Assembly: GCA_028015205.1 (NCBI GenBank)
Contig: CM051510.1
Span: 32,426,580-32,490,579, forward strand
Source: Mytilisepta virgata
Taxonomy: Eukaryota > Mollusca > Bivalvia > Mytilida > Mytilidae
Direction of reading: 5' to 3'
Length of the DNA stretch: 64,000 bases
Position numbers and translations under genes: made by a program. Positions 34,868 to 46,780 of the stretch are shown here, in pieces. Each line of letters opens with the position of its first letter. Position 1 is the first letter of the stretch. The notes under the pieces are model-generated. The model saw only the letters and a list, made by a program, of their open reading frames with translations. It was not told the origin of the DNA and searched no databases.

Positions 34868-34990
34868 GCATCTCTGGTGTAACGGTAGAGCATGATTCGT
34901 CTCCTAAAATTACCTATCGCACCAACCGTGGATCGAACCTGGAACCTTTGGTTCAGTAGTACACCGCTCTACCAACTGAGCTAAAGGAGT
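34868..34990. other. overlapping tRNA-like fossils on both strands
   Basis: On the minus strand, TAGCTCAGTTGGTAGAGC is a perfect A box and GGTTCGATCC a perfect B box at tRNA spacing. The acceptor, anticodon and T stems do not pair well, so this is not a working tRNA. On the plus strand TGGTGTAACGGTAGAGC is also A-box-like and the same B-box region reads GGATCGAACC. It is probably a tRNA-derived SINE relic. Confidence 0.45.
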
Positions 34991-35090
34991 ACTCCACTAG
35001 TGCTGCTAATGGAGATCAGTTATAAACATGTATGGTCCTATAACTTTAATAGTATGCGAGGGAATCCCTTTACACCTGCATCATTTATGT

Positions 35091-35158
35091 CTTCCTTTTG
35101 GCACCCCTTGGTTGACGGAATAAGCATAGACATATGTGCAATGGGTGCCAAAAGGAAG
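35091..35158. other. perfect 16-bp inverted repeat (hairpin)
   Basis: CTTCCTTTTGGCACCC (35091-35106) is followed 36 bases later by its exact reverse complement (35143-35158). It lies within a 100-residue plus-strand frame (35000-35302) that I do not consider a gene. Confidence 0.7.
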
Positions 35159-35269
35159 TCTCGCCTAGCCCCTTTTGATGTTGTAAACATAGTATACATT
35201 TTTTGTGGGCATATACCAGCTGATTTAATGCAGACATTTTCTTACAGATTTGGAAAGAAACTCCGTAGT

Positions 35270-35660
35270 GACGTGCGTTTTATACAAACACAGCCTTATT
35301 AATTACGTTGTGTTGTAGCATATGGGGCCGTTTCGGTATGAAACGAACGCCTTTGATAGAATGTGATATGCCGCAACTGCATGGGAAGCGAACGGGAACA
35401 CCCGTCAGTTCCTAGCCAAACAAATGTTTACACCCGTCTGATGTATATTTTTTCCCTGAATGCAATTGAAATTCTTTTGTGGAACTAAGAAACTGGGCTA
35501 AATCATTTTTGTACAGAAAAAGAAAAGGAAACTCGGTTGTTTTGAAAAGGGAACCTGATTTTTTACGTTTCATGGAGGCCGCCATGTTGATAAATCAATG
35601 AACGGTAGAATGACAGTGATTGGACAAAGACGAATGTCACGATCAGTCAAGTGAAAAAAT
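35270..35660 (-). promoter_or_regulatory. probable YEATS2 promoter, CpG-rich, with YY1-type site
   Basis: CpG dinucleotides are dense here and rare around it. On the minus strand CAACATGGCGGC (35578-35589) fits the YY1 consensus in the orientation usual just downstream of metazoan start sites. A potential donor (GTAAAA) follows at 35566, which would give a short non-coding first exon joined to the acceptor at about 33614. The start site is inferred; no TATA box is evident. Confidence 0.5.
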
Positions 35661-36437
35661 TCCGCGAAACCTAATATTGATAAGAATTTTATTAAATTAT
35701 TTAGATAGTATTTATACAAACTGACCTTGTGAGAAAATGCATATTAAATTTTGTAAATTTATCTTGGGGTGCATAAAAAGTAAACTAACTATGGTTGGAA
35801 GATTTCCGATCGATTTATTTTGATATTATCAAAGGTATGGTCAAATATTGCCATTATTGGTATAGATTGGAAAATCTCATTATTAAATCATGAATTTATT
35901 GAGAGTAAATCATTATTTGATAAAAAAAAATCCTTCATGGTTTAGTTCAGTAAGATATATACTTAATAATATAATGGGAATGAATGAATCGAAAGAAACC
36001 AAATTTACAGTTTTAAAAAGAAATGAGTGAGAAGTTGATATTTCAGCACTACCGAGACATGTGGCAAGCTCAAAAAACAAAACACACCAATGGGAAACTT
36101 GAGATCAAACAATGGTCCACCGTGATGTAACCGAAACAATGTTAACACGGCGTTAAACCAAGAATTTCAATAGTAGAGTAATTAGTTATACGTCCTTGAT
36201 TAAACATAGATGGATCAAAACAAACTATGATCCGGCGTTACAAAGCATTTAAATTGTATCATTATAACATAAATAATTATGCTTTATTACTTTTGTTGTT
36301 AAACTTTTGTGCTTGGAACCACGTTGATGCAGCCATATAGCTACGCTGCTGGCCGAGCAGTATATCGGTAGTTCTTTGAATTAATTATTCACGACCACTA
36401 TAGCCAGTCAACAATACGAGTTCTTTTCTTGGCGAGG

Positions 36438-36550
36438 TGTGTTCGACTCTCGATGTTAATTGACGAGGATTTGTCATCTTTCTGCTATTAAGTCGGTGGT
36501 TCTTTGCCGATTCATCGGCTTCCGCCAACGATACAAACTGGGTGGCACGA
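36438..36550 (+). mobile_element. diverged SINE fragment, opposite orientation
   Basis: GGTGTGTTCGACTCTCGATG, TTAATTGACGAGGATT, GTCGGTGGTTCTTTGCC, CGGCTTCCGCCAACG and AAACTGG follow the order of the SINE centre read in its RNA sense on the plus strand. Much more diverged than the other copies. The tRNA head may lie in 36330-36437 but is not recognisable. Confidence 0.6.
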
Positions 36551-37039
36551 TCTATCCTGTAGCTAATCAAGGTAGCTGTATAGTTGATAATAAAACCACT
36601 TCGAATCTTATATGACAAGCGGAATTTGTTAAAATTACCGTGTGTTTAGGATTTTTTTCAAAAGAAAACAGGGTCACACAGGAACAAATCAAGTTCTAAT
36701 CTTTGATAGAGGAAACCATGGGAAAACTATGATTTTTTTAGTGAGGAACAACTCTTAATTCAATCTGTTAAAATAAAATGTATCACAAAATACCGAATGA
36801 ATTTGATGCAGTGTATGGCCATTTCGTTGACTGACAACTCATCAGCAGTGCTCGAATTCAAAATGTTGGAAATCCGGTTAAAGATATATGATGAATTAAA
36901 AAGCACAACCATCAAAACCCAAAACAATTAAACTAAACAGGTATCCAAACTCAGCTAAGGGTTACCGCTGCATCAAAAGGAAGAGCCTTAGAAATTTCTG
37001 GTAAAGCGTTCAATAAGTAATACTTGTTCCTTTACTCAT

Positions 37040-37835
37040 ATGAGGCAGACTTCCTTGACGAGCTTCTTAAGGAAAAACAGAAGAAGTTAGCCCGTACCTT
37101 TAATTTCAGCTTCCGCTACATAGATGATGTTTTATCACTCAACAATTCACGTTTTGGGAATTTCTTACATCTCATCTATCCCAATGAGCTCGAAATTTAG
37201 GATGCCTCAGACACTGCCAAGTCTGCATCTTATCTTGACCTTCACCTCGAAATTGACACCAGAGGAAGGTTGAATACAAAACTTTACGACAAACGGGATG
37301 ACTGACTTTCCAATCGTCAACTTCCCATTTTTGAGCAGCAATATTCCAGAAGCGCCGGCGTATGGAGTATATATTTCACAACTCATACGTTACCCCAGAG
37401 CTTGTGACATATACATTGACTTCCTGGACATAGCCCGGCTCCTGACAGAAAAGTTGCTAAGACAGGGGTACGTTGCTCCTAAGGTGAAGTCATCCTTATC
37501 AAAGTTTTATGGGCTGGTTGACAGGTATGAAAAAACCGTTTCCCAAATGAAAATGGACCTGTTCCATTTCATGATATTATCCCTTCCTCATACCGGATTT
37601 GACATTGCAGCATGGCGTTGTCCTGCAGGAAGCAGAGACTGCTTACTCTTCCGAAGCACCTGAGTCTACCCCTGTTTTTTTTTGTGGGGTCCATGTTGTT
37701 CGTATGTTTTTAGTTTTTAATTGTAGTGCATGTTTTGTTTTGGTCTTGTCTTCGTTGTTCCCCGGAGTTTGTCAGTTGTTACGATTTTTCTCTCCTTCGA
37801 ATATCCTTTTGGTATTTCTTGACTTTACTTTTTAC
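37040..37835 (+). pseudogene. decayed reverse-transcriptase retroelement, 3' part
   Basis: A frame containing a YIDD motif (37117-37128), the metal-binding site of reverse transcriptases, is preceded by FNFSFR and followed by a leucine-rich stretch. It is broken by a TAG at 37198-37200 and a TGA at 37303-37305; beyond this, coding continues in another frame (from 37298) with FPIVNFPFLSSNIPEAPAYG. The tail (37626-37835) recurs at 59177-59362, which defines a shared 3' end. The family is unassigned (non-LTR or Penelope-like). It cannot be functional. Confidence 0.7.
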
Positions 37836-38027
37836 AATTCATTGGTACTATAGTATTTTCTATATAAGAAGATTTGCATATGGTTAATAGAATAGAAATT
37901 AAGCCTGTCCTAAAATTAATCATTTTGAAATAAAGTTTAATTTGGGAATAAATACGGGTAACAGAAAATAAAACTGAACAGACAAAATATTTATCCGAAA
38001 GAATTTATCTTATCACTCATAACACGT

Positions 38028-39611
38028 GAATGTAGGAAAAAAAGTCAGAGGAAAAAAAGTCGCGGAAAAAAAGTCACGGATAAAAAGTCACAGGAAAAAA
38101 AGTCACAGGAAATAAAGTCACAGGAAAAAAAGTCACACTATATATTATTATATATGAAAATTGCAAACCATAAGCAACCCATAAGCAACTTAAGGTTTTT
38201 TTCATAATTTTTTCTATTTTTTTTTTAAATACATAAACTGAATTTAAATGAATTATTTATTTTTTGTTAGGCCTTTTATTTTTATTTAATTGGTTTACGG
38301 GTTTTTTTTTTTTAAAATAAGGTCGGTCGGTCGGGAAAAAAAAGAAAAAAAAAGAGGGAAAATCATGTACTTTTGAACAATCTTGGTCATATTGCCAAAT
38401 GTACAAAGGTTGCAAATGATCAGTTAATTCCCTCTTTTGAAACCCAAATATCAGAACATCTATCTTGAAAGGTGTTGTTCAGTAGATCGTTCCCTTTTTA
38501 AGGGATACAACATTAAATGAGTGGATTCGATATCTTACGGAATCAAGATATTCATACAAAACGAACTTAAAAGCCGCATGGATTCTATTAAGAAATTCGT
38601 TTCATAAAACGTGTTTCGGAAATTGGCATCAACTAACGTCTATAAATAGATTTTTTTGGGGGGATCATGTTTACAAGTATTTTATTGATGGATAATCTAT
38701 TTTTAGACGAATTGGAATATAATCTTTTATGAAATTTTGATGCAAAAAAGGATTTTAATTTATTTTTATTTTTGGGATGGCTGATTTCAGAGGGTCGGCG
38801 GTAATAAAAAACCAAAATTTTCAATTTTATTTTTTTTCTTCAAATCGGCAAAATCGGGTCGGCGGATCCGTAAACCAACTAATTAAAAATAAATGGCCTT
38901 ACTGGCTTAGTAGTGATAAAAAATAACAATTTTTTACACAACTTTGCATAGTAAAATTTTTAATTTATTTTATTTGTATTTTATTTAAAAATGTTTTGTT
39001 TACTTATTTTAGAAGCCTTACTATTTGTTTTTTTTTTACATTTTATGCCATCTGTCATTAGTAGGTGTAGAAAACCATAAATTGAAACCCTATTTGATGG
39101 CTGTCAAAACACTACCTAAAGCTATAGTGAAAGTTGTTTGTTTAAAAATTAATTAGTGGCCATTCCCAATTGTTAATAAAACAAGTACCAGACAAAACTA
39201 TGTGTTCTTCGGTGTGCCGTGATTGGTACTGACTGTTTCGTAGTGCTATGAACAATAGACTTTGTCAAAATTATTATATGTATTGTTGCTTAGTTCATGT
39301 TTATGTTTATGTGATGTGCTTAATTATTTAATATTTATTAAATGTAAAAAAATTATTTATATTTATGTTCTTGCCTTTCCGGCAATGCCATGAATTTTTG
39401 ACTGAGAAATAGTATATGAAAGAACAGAATAACATATGATGAGGAAATTGTGTTCAAAATGTATAAAAGAACATAAAAACATCACAAAGGAAAACAGAAA
39501 CAACAGTTAGATTGCCCACCAAATACATGTGACTTTACTTCCTACCCTTTTGTGACTTTTTTTCCTGTGACTTTTTTTCCTACCAAATTTGTGACTTTTT
39601 TTCCGATCACC
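38028..39611. mobile_element. 1.6-kb element with inverted terminal minisatellites and 8-bp duplication
   Basis: The left end has repeated GGAAAAAAAGTCACA units (38034-38138). The right end has the same units inverted (39540-39606). TAACACGT flanks both sides (38020-38027 and 39612-39619), an 8-bp direct repeat as made by hAT-type transposases. The interior is AT-rich, with no transposase frame. It is probably non-autonomous. Confidence 0.7.
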
Positions 39612-41299
39612 TAACACGTATACTATATTTGACTTCGAACATTTATGGATTTTTTTTAATTACTGATGGGTCATTTCGGTCACAATTATTTGTTGTTCAT
39701 AGGAGGTGGCATGTACCGGGGAACCAAATTTAAATGTAAACTGTCAAAACTTAATTTCCTATCAAAACCCAAAAATGATCAGACGAACGAACGAAAATCT
39801 GAAGCACTAGCTCTTCGAGTATTTTTACATAAAGTGTCTGGGACCAATATTGTGATTTGACAAGCACCTAGCTCAAACTCCCGCATAAAATAACTTGCTT
39901 CCTTCCACTTGATATGGCATATGCTTTCAAAGCTTCTGGATGACGGAAAAGGTACAGAAAAATTTTCGGAAGAGGGTAAAAAATTCAGAAAAGGGCTATC
40001 GATAATCGGATAAGAGATTATATTAATACATTTTATGTTCTGAAAAACATCCTTTTTTAACTGTTGATGACAACACGACGACTCGTCTAGATATAACCAA
40101 TCTTTTCTCGTTTTCAGTTCTATGGGATTTTTTCTTATTAATGAATGCTCACACCATATCCTTACAATTTCATAACATGAATAATTGTTGGGCTTGTCAT
40201 ATTATTAAGAGTCATGAACTTGTCCGAAACGGATGTCAAAATTCATTAAAGAAAAGGTAATAAAACTTGGTACAAAAATAGGTGGCCATGCTTTGTTGTG
40301 CATAAAGTTTTTGGAATTTTCAAAATGACCGCCGTTTCAAAATGGCCGCAGTTTTGGGGACTTTTGTCCCAACACCATATTACTTAATGGCAATAACCAC
40401 TTTTTTTTATTTCGACTTAATGCAAGTCATGCAAGTATTTATCCAAAACATAAACTTTTCACGACTTTCTATGCCTTTCATTTTCATGAAATTTTTCAAT
40501 TTCATGTCTATTCAAGGATTTTTCCAGGTCTTCAGACGGTTCAATCGGTTCAAACAATAATCTGGTACCCATCACTCTACAGTTCATGTTCAGCAGTCAA
40601 GCGATGATGTATATAATGTCAGATCAAGTAATTCTGCTTGTTTTTTCCATTAATTTCCTGGTTTATATTACATGCTTTTAAGAGTTCTTTCAGACAGTAA
40701 GTTTTCCACTATGCTGGCTTCTCAATTAAAATCTTGTAGCTCATAAGCAGCAGGCAACCACTGATATACCAGTGGTTGTGGCATGATAGTGGATTGAAAG
40801 ACTGCATAACAAGTAAATGGGAGACAAAAGGCCATTAGAAGACAAAACATGAATCTGACTTGTAGTGACTTTATGAATATGAAAATTTCATTAATATATA
40901 TATATCTATAAATCGATTAATTTGTGTTTAAAAATTTAGCTTAAAATTTCTCAAGGTCATCAATAATTCATTCCTAGGTTCAGAACCCAACGAATTAATT
41001 ATGAATGTTGTTACCTATTGTTTTGATTATTAAGCCCTGAATTGTCATTTGTATGTTTAAATTAATCAAATTCAGATCACTGATTTATTTCAATGTAGAT
41101 CAAAAATAGTTTACATCCATCTTTTAACTTAAAAAAGCTTTGCCGATTTAAACAGCTTTTAATTTCAAAATTGTTTTAGTTTTTTTTATATAAAATTCAG
41201 ATTCCACAAAATTAAGACCCCAGAACTATGGTATGCCTTTTTCTCCCACAATCCATGAAAATAACTGAATTCAGAGTAATCATTTCTGGAAAGGTCCAT

Positions 41300-41595
41300 A
41301 CATGATTTGAAATAAAAGAAATTCGGGCATGATTACAGTAACACAGATATAAGAATTTATCATTTCTGGAAAAGTCCCTACATATGAAATAAAAGAAGTT
41401 TGGGCATGATTACAGTAACACAGATATAGGAATTTATCATTTCTGGGAAGGTCCCTACATGATATGAAATAAAATAAATTTGGGCATGATTACAGAAACA
41501 CAGATATATGAATTTATCATTTCTGGAAAGGTTCCTACATGATGTGAAATAAAAGAAGTTTGGACATGATTACAGTAACACATATAAGAATGTAG
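41300..41595. repeat. about 85-bp tandem repeat, four copies
   Basis: CATGATTACAGTAACACAG, GAATTTATCATTTCTGG, GTCCCTACAT and GAAATAAAAGAAGTTTGGG recur four times in order at about 80-90-bp spacing. No neighbouring element ends are visible. Confidence 0.75.
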
Positions 41596-42776
41596 GAACA
41601 TATTTTATCAGGCCTTATTATGACAGCTACATTTTTTATATTTAAACATTTAGATAACACTATAGATCACAATATTAATAACAAAATGACAACAAGCAAA
41701 GTTCTTGTAAATCATAGTCTTAATTTTTAAATAAACTCATCTTTTGATTAGCAACATACTGTTTTCTTATTAAGAAAAATTATTTTCAGCTGAATGTCAT
41801 ACTTTATGAGTTTTCTAGAAATTCAGATTATAAACACTTCTAACTGCCTGGTTGATTTCAAGAGGAGGCATGCTAAAACATAAATTTCATTGCTTTAATT
41901 AGTCCTGCATTGCTTTTAAAGAAAAATTCAAAATCGAAAGGATTTTATCGGCTTTTCAGAAAAAAAATAATGAAAGGAAGTTTTATTATAGAACTTGGGT
42001 CATAAGGCCATTTTAGCATGTGCCTATCAAATATACATTAAGTTATCTAAAACAAGTTTGTTGGTTGTGGGGTTATTTTATAAGTCCCTTCCTACCCTCC
42101 CACATTCAATTTAATGGAGAAACCCTAATAGCTTTGGTCAAAACTTTTCTAAATTATAACTGAGTCAAAATTTATAATGATTTACACCAAATAAATTATA
42201 ACATAAAGTGTTTTTTCTTTACACGGACTTATTCCAAATCCAATATAAAACAGTTCACACATACTTATTTGATTTCCACTTTAACCCTTGGCATTTGACA
42301 CAGAGGAACAATTGACCCATAACTAGTTTAATATGAAATAAATCACATACTAGTAATTAAGTACAGTTCCATATAAAAATCAAAGAATTACATAAAAAGA
42401 GTGGCACATCATAGTTTTTTAATTGCAATTTAATTTGCTTGTTATAATGTCCATACATTAGGATAACAAAAAATATCGAACACTGGTTCCAAATATAATC
42501 AAGAAGATTTTTACAAGCTATTTAATTTGTAGTGCTTTCTATATAAATTTCCATAAATTATTTCCCTAGGCAATAATGTTCTATAGTGCTTTCTTTGTAA
42601 ACCTTATCTCAACAAGGGGACAAGCGTTTAGCCTGAACTTGATTGCATTTAATATTACAACTCAGACTAAGTAAAATTTATAATAAAATAGTTGTGAATT
42701 TCAAAAGCCTTCTAGCAGCAATGAGAATATACACAAATTATTGGTCTAACAATAGTTATCTCCCCTGTTCAAAGTG

Positions 42777-43034
42777 TTTGTTTAGTTGGGGTTTAACGCC
42801 GTTTTCAGCACATTTTGGCCATTTCGGGGCGGCCAGTTTTTATTGGTGGAGGAAGCCGGAGTACCTGGAGAGAACCACCGACCTTCGGTAGGAAAATTAG
42901 CAATCTTTGTCAATTAAGATCGGAGTCGAACACACCCCGCCACAGGTGAGATTCGAACTCACAACCCCAGCGTTGACAGGCTAGTGATCAGTAGTCATGA
43001 CGAACTACCTAGACCACTCTGCCACCGTGGCCCC
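42777..43034 (-). mobile_element. full-length SINE with target-site duplication
   Basis: Best-preserved copy of the family. Minus-strand head GGGGGCCACGGTGGCAGAG with A box TGGCAGAGTGG and T-arm GTGAGTTCGAATCTCAC (a tRNA-Leu/Ser-like fold), then the CGGTGGTTCTCTCC centre and AAACTGGCCGCC. CTGTTCAAAGTG with adjoining C residues is duplicated on both sides (42762-42776 and 43032-43046). Confidence 0.9.
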
Positions 43035-45597
43035 CTGTTCAAAGTGCATTCTATATAAAAAATATATCAGAAAGACAGGTCACAACTACGAAATATTCAC
43101 CAGATCTGTTAATAAATTTACAAAAGAAATGTAAAAACAACACAAAAAGTAAATCCAGTTCTATCATGTGCCACTTGATTTTGAATTTTATATGGAATGG
43201 TACTTAACTCCTAATTAATTACCAGACCTACATGGTAATATCCATATTTGCCCCACACCAAATTCGGCATTGTATTGGCAGAAAATATGATATTATGAGT
43301 CAATATGTTTTACTTTAATCAATTTAATCATTTACTGTAAATGTATACATTGATAAATAATAAGAAACACAATTCAGATTGAAATAATGTGTCAAATGGA
43401 GATGCAATCATTCACAATAAAAGACACAATTCAATATATGCTTCAAGGAAGGTCGCTTATGTTATGAAATATACATTATGATAGATTTTAATATGAAATA
43501 TCCCACCCTGCTTTTATGATTTCCAAATTATACCTTATTCTCATGTAAATTTACATCAAATACTAGCATTTTGACACCTGTTTGAAAGTGACAATTTAAA
43601 AATAACTATTCCAAAATTTTTAAATTTTGTAAACATTTAGGAATATCTCTCTACTATTCAACAATTTTGGCTATTGTTTCTATTTTCATCAAAATATGCA
43701 TACAGGAGGTGCCAACAACTGGAAATTTAGGGTAAAAATTGAATATTTTCTATAGGAATATACCCCAGTACCAGGAAAAAATTTGTCAAAATTCGGAAAT
43801 CCAGCTAATTCGGAAAAACATTCAGGCATATGCATATCTTTCTGTATCAAAATTGATTTTATTGGTCATCTATTGTTGAAGAAAATTGTTTTCTCAAAAT
43901 AAAATGGTTATTCCGTGTGCCAATGTGTCATTATGAATATTCATAACAAAAGTAAAACAACATGCAAGTTTAAATTGTCTTGGTTATCTGACTTGACTAA
44001 AAAAAACTCCCAAGGACCTCCTGTGTAGCTCGGCTATTAAATATACATATATATATACATGTATTTTGTACTTCCAAACATCAACAAACATTTCCCTTTT
44101 CTATATTTACTTAATAAAATCGGGTTTATTACTGCAACTTTCCAATATGTATCAAATGCTTTGAATAAATTTACTGTTACACCCATAACATTCAACCTTA
44201 TAACAATGACTTTCAATAGTACACCTCTCATGTTAATTTGATTTTCAATAACATGCTGTAATACACACTCAAACCTACTATAAAGGTTACCCCATGAAAG
44301 CAAAAAAACCTGTTTTGAAAATTTTGGAACAAATTATACAAGTGTTCAAAAATTAAAAAAAAATATCTTTAAATATAATTTTCAATTTTCATATACAAAA
44401 TTCAAGGTAAAATAATTTGAATATTTTACTTAGATGATGAATATATCAGTTCTCAACTGTGAAGTAATACATGAACTGGCAGGTTGGTGAGGCCACAGTA
44501 TTTAGCAAACTTGCCCAACAAATCAAGTTCCTTGTTTTAATTCAAATTATATTAAAAATGACATACATGTGACAAATTCAGAATGGGTATAGCTGAGATT
44601 TTTGTTGACAACGAAATATAAGCTTTCATATTAAAATTTTCGTGTCAGGTATATATATGTAAACTGAACCACATTTCAAAGGTAACCACTTTAATAGGGT
44701 AAGTTTGTTCCTGGTTACAAAAGTGACCTTTATATGCAGGTTAGAATATACAGCTTATTAAGTAATTTGCACAACCAATTGTCAAAGGATTTTATCCTTT
44801 TTAAAAAAAAAATGACAAAAAAGTAAATGATGCTTTTAGCAATCTGATAAAAATATAACCTACCCATAGGTCTATTCAATGTATAATGAAAGGTCCTGCT
44901 GAAAATTCATGTAATTTATTGTGTCAAGAACAAGTTCTGTTTTATTATTGTATTCCGTCCATTGGAAATGGGATCAAAACAGAAACAGTAAAACTGGACA
45001 AAAACAAAGAAACAGTTTACTATGAGGTTACTCTTTGATGATTATTTTAAATGTTGCCATCACAATAATGGAATTGTAGAATGTAAACAACTGAAAAAGT
45101 GACTGATGTCAGTTACCAATATTGTTACCTTTCTCATTTGATTTTAGTATATTCCTTGAAATATTATTCACAACATATAAAATTTACTTTTTAATCATTG
45201 CAATGTTTACACATAATTCATCAACAAAAATATATTAATATGTAAATTTACAGTGTTGTAAATAAAGAAGTTTAATGTATTTTTCAATACAAAAAAAGTG
45301 ACAGGATAAAAATTGCAAATTCTATATCTCACATTTTTTTTAGCTAGAAATATTGTATTTTCTTTGTACCAATATAGTGTATTATTGTCTATAAGGCCAA
45401 AGCAAGTTAATTCTATGTTTGGCATCAGTGCCCGCATTGGATTTTCTTTATAAAACAAACAAGGTAATTTTTTGCGTATTTGCCAACAAGGTCTGGAAAT
45501 TTGTCATTGTTCCGTCATTTTAAAAGCACTATACATGTGGGTGTTATTTGAGTTTAATAACATCTTTTTTATGTCTAATATAGAATAAACTGTTATC

Positions 45598-46780
45598 ACA
45601 GAGATATGTCTCGCCTTTTTGTAATTTTGATTATGCAAATGTTGAAATCATAATAGCAATACCTTAACATCTTACACAAGTTATGCAAATATTCAAAGTC
45701 AATAGACCATGACTGAGGGGGTGGAGCCAAATAATCTCCATGGCAATGAGATGTGGCAATGATAATACATCTGCATACCAATTATCACTGACCTACCTCT
45801 AGTGGATCCCCATAAACTGACCTAATCACAAACTAATACATGTAAAGTAAGCAAACCATTCAAAGTCAACAGACCATGACTGAGGGGGCGGAGCCAAATA
45901 ATCTCCATGGCAATGAGATGTGGCAATGGTAATACATCTGCATACCAATTATCATTGACCTACCACTAGTGGATCCCCATAAAACTGAGCTAATCACAAA
46001 CTAATACATGTAAAGTAAGCAAACCATTCAAAGTCAATAGACCATGACTGAGGGGGTGGAGCCAAATAATCTCCATAGCAATGAAATGTAGCAATGGTAA
46101 TACATCTGCATACCAATTATCATTGACCTACCACTAGTGGATCCCCATAAACTGACCTAATCACAAACTAATACATGTAAAGTAAGCAAACCATTCAAAG
46201 TCAATAGACCATGACTGAGGGGGCGGAGCCAAATAATCTCCATGGCAATGAGATGTGGCAATGGTAATACATCTGCATACCAATTATCATTGACCTACCA
46301 CTAGTGGATCCCCATAAACTGACCTAATCACAAACTAATACATGTAAAGTAAGCAAACCATTCAAAGTCAATAGACCATGACTGAGGGGGCGGAGCCAAA
46401 TAATCTCCATGGCAATGAGATGCGGCAATGGTAATACATCTGCATACCAATTATCATTGACCTACCACTAGTGGATCCCCATAAAACTGAGCTAATCACA
46501 AACTAATACATGTAAAGTAAGCAAACCATTCAAAGTCAATAGACCATGACTGAGGGGGTGGAGCCAAATAATCTCCATAGCAATGAGATGTAGTAATGGT
46601 AATACATCTGCATACCAATTATCATTGACCTACCACTAGTGGATCCCCATAAAACTGAGCTAATCACAAACTAATACATTGTTGACGCCGTCGCCGCCGC
46701 TGCCGCTGCCGCCGCCGACCCCGGAAACAGCATACCTATGTCTCGCCTTTTGACTCCGTCAAGGCGAGACAAAAATGTTA
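45598..46780 (+). mobile_element. pearl-like element with six 167/168-bp cores
   Basis: Left end ATATGTCTCGCCTTTTTG; core landmark GACTGAGGGG at 45711, 45878, 46046, 46213, 46380 and 46548, with spacings of 167 or 168 bp. AAACTGACC and AAAACTGAGC variants mark subsets of the cores. A GCC/GCT-rich trinucleotide tract (about 46683-46718) precedes a right hairpin in which TGTCTCGCCTTTTGAC pairs with GTCAAGGCGAGACA. The left end repeats the hairpin's first arm. Confidence 0.85.

Noticed and set aside
34905..34990. Functional tRNA gene on the minus strand
   Set aside because: A and B boxes are intact but the acceptor, anticodon and T stems do not pair, and the apparent ACT anticodon is not expected.
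35000..35302. 100-residue plus-strand frame beside the YEATS2 promoter
   Set aside because: Contains a perfect hairpin, has no recognisable domain, and lies between a tRNA-like relic and a CpG patch; no splice or upstream support.
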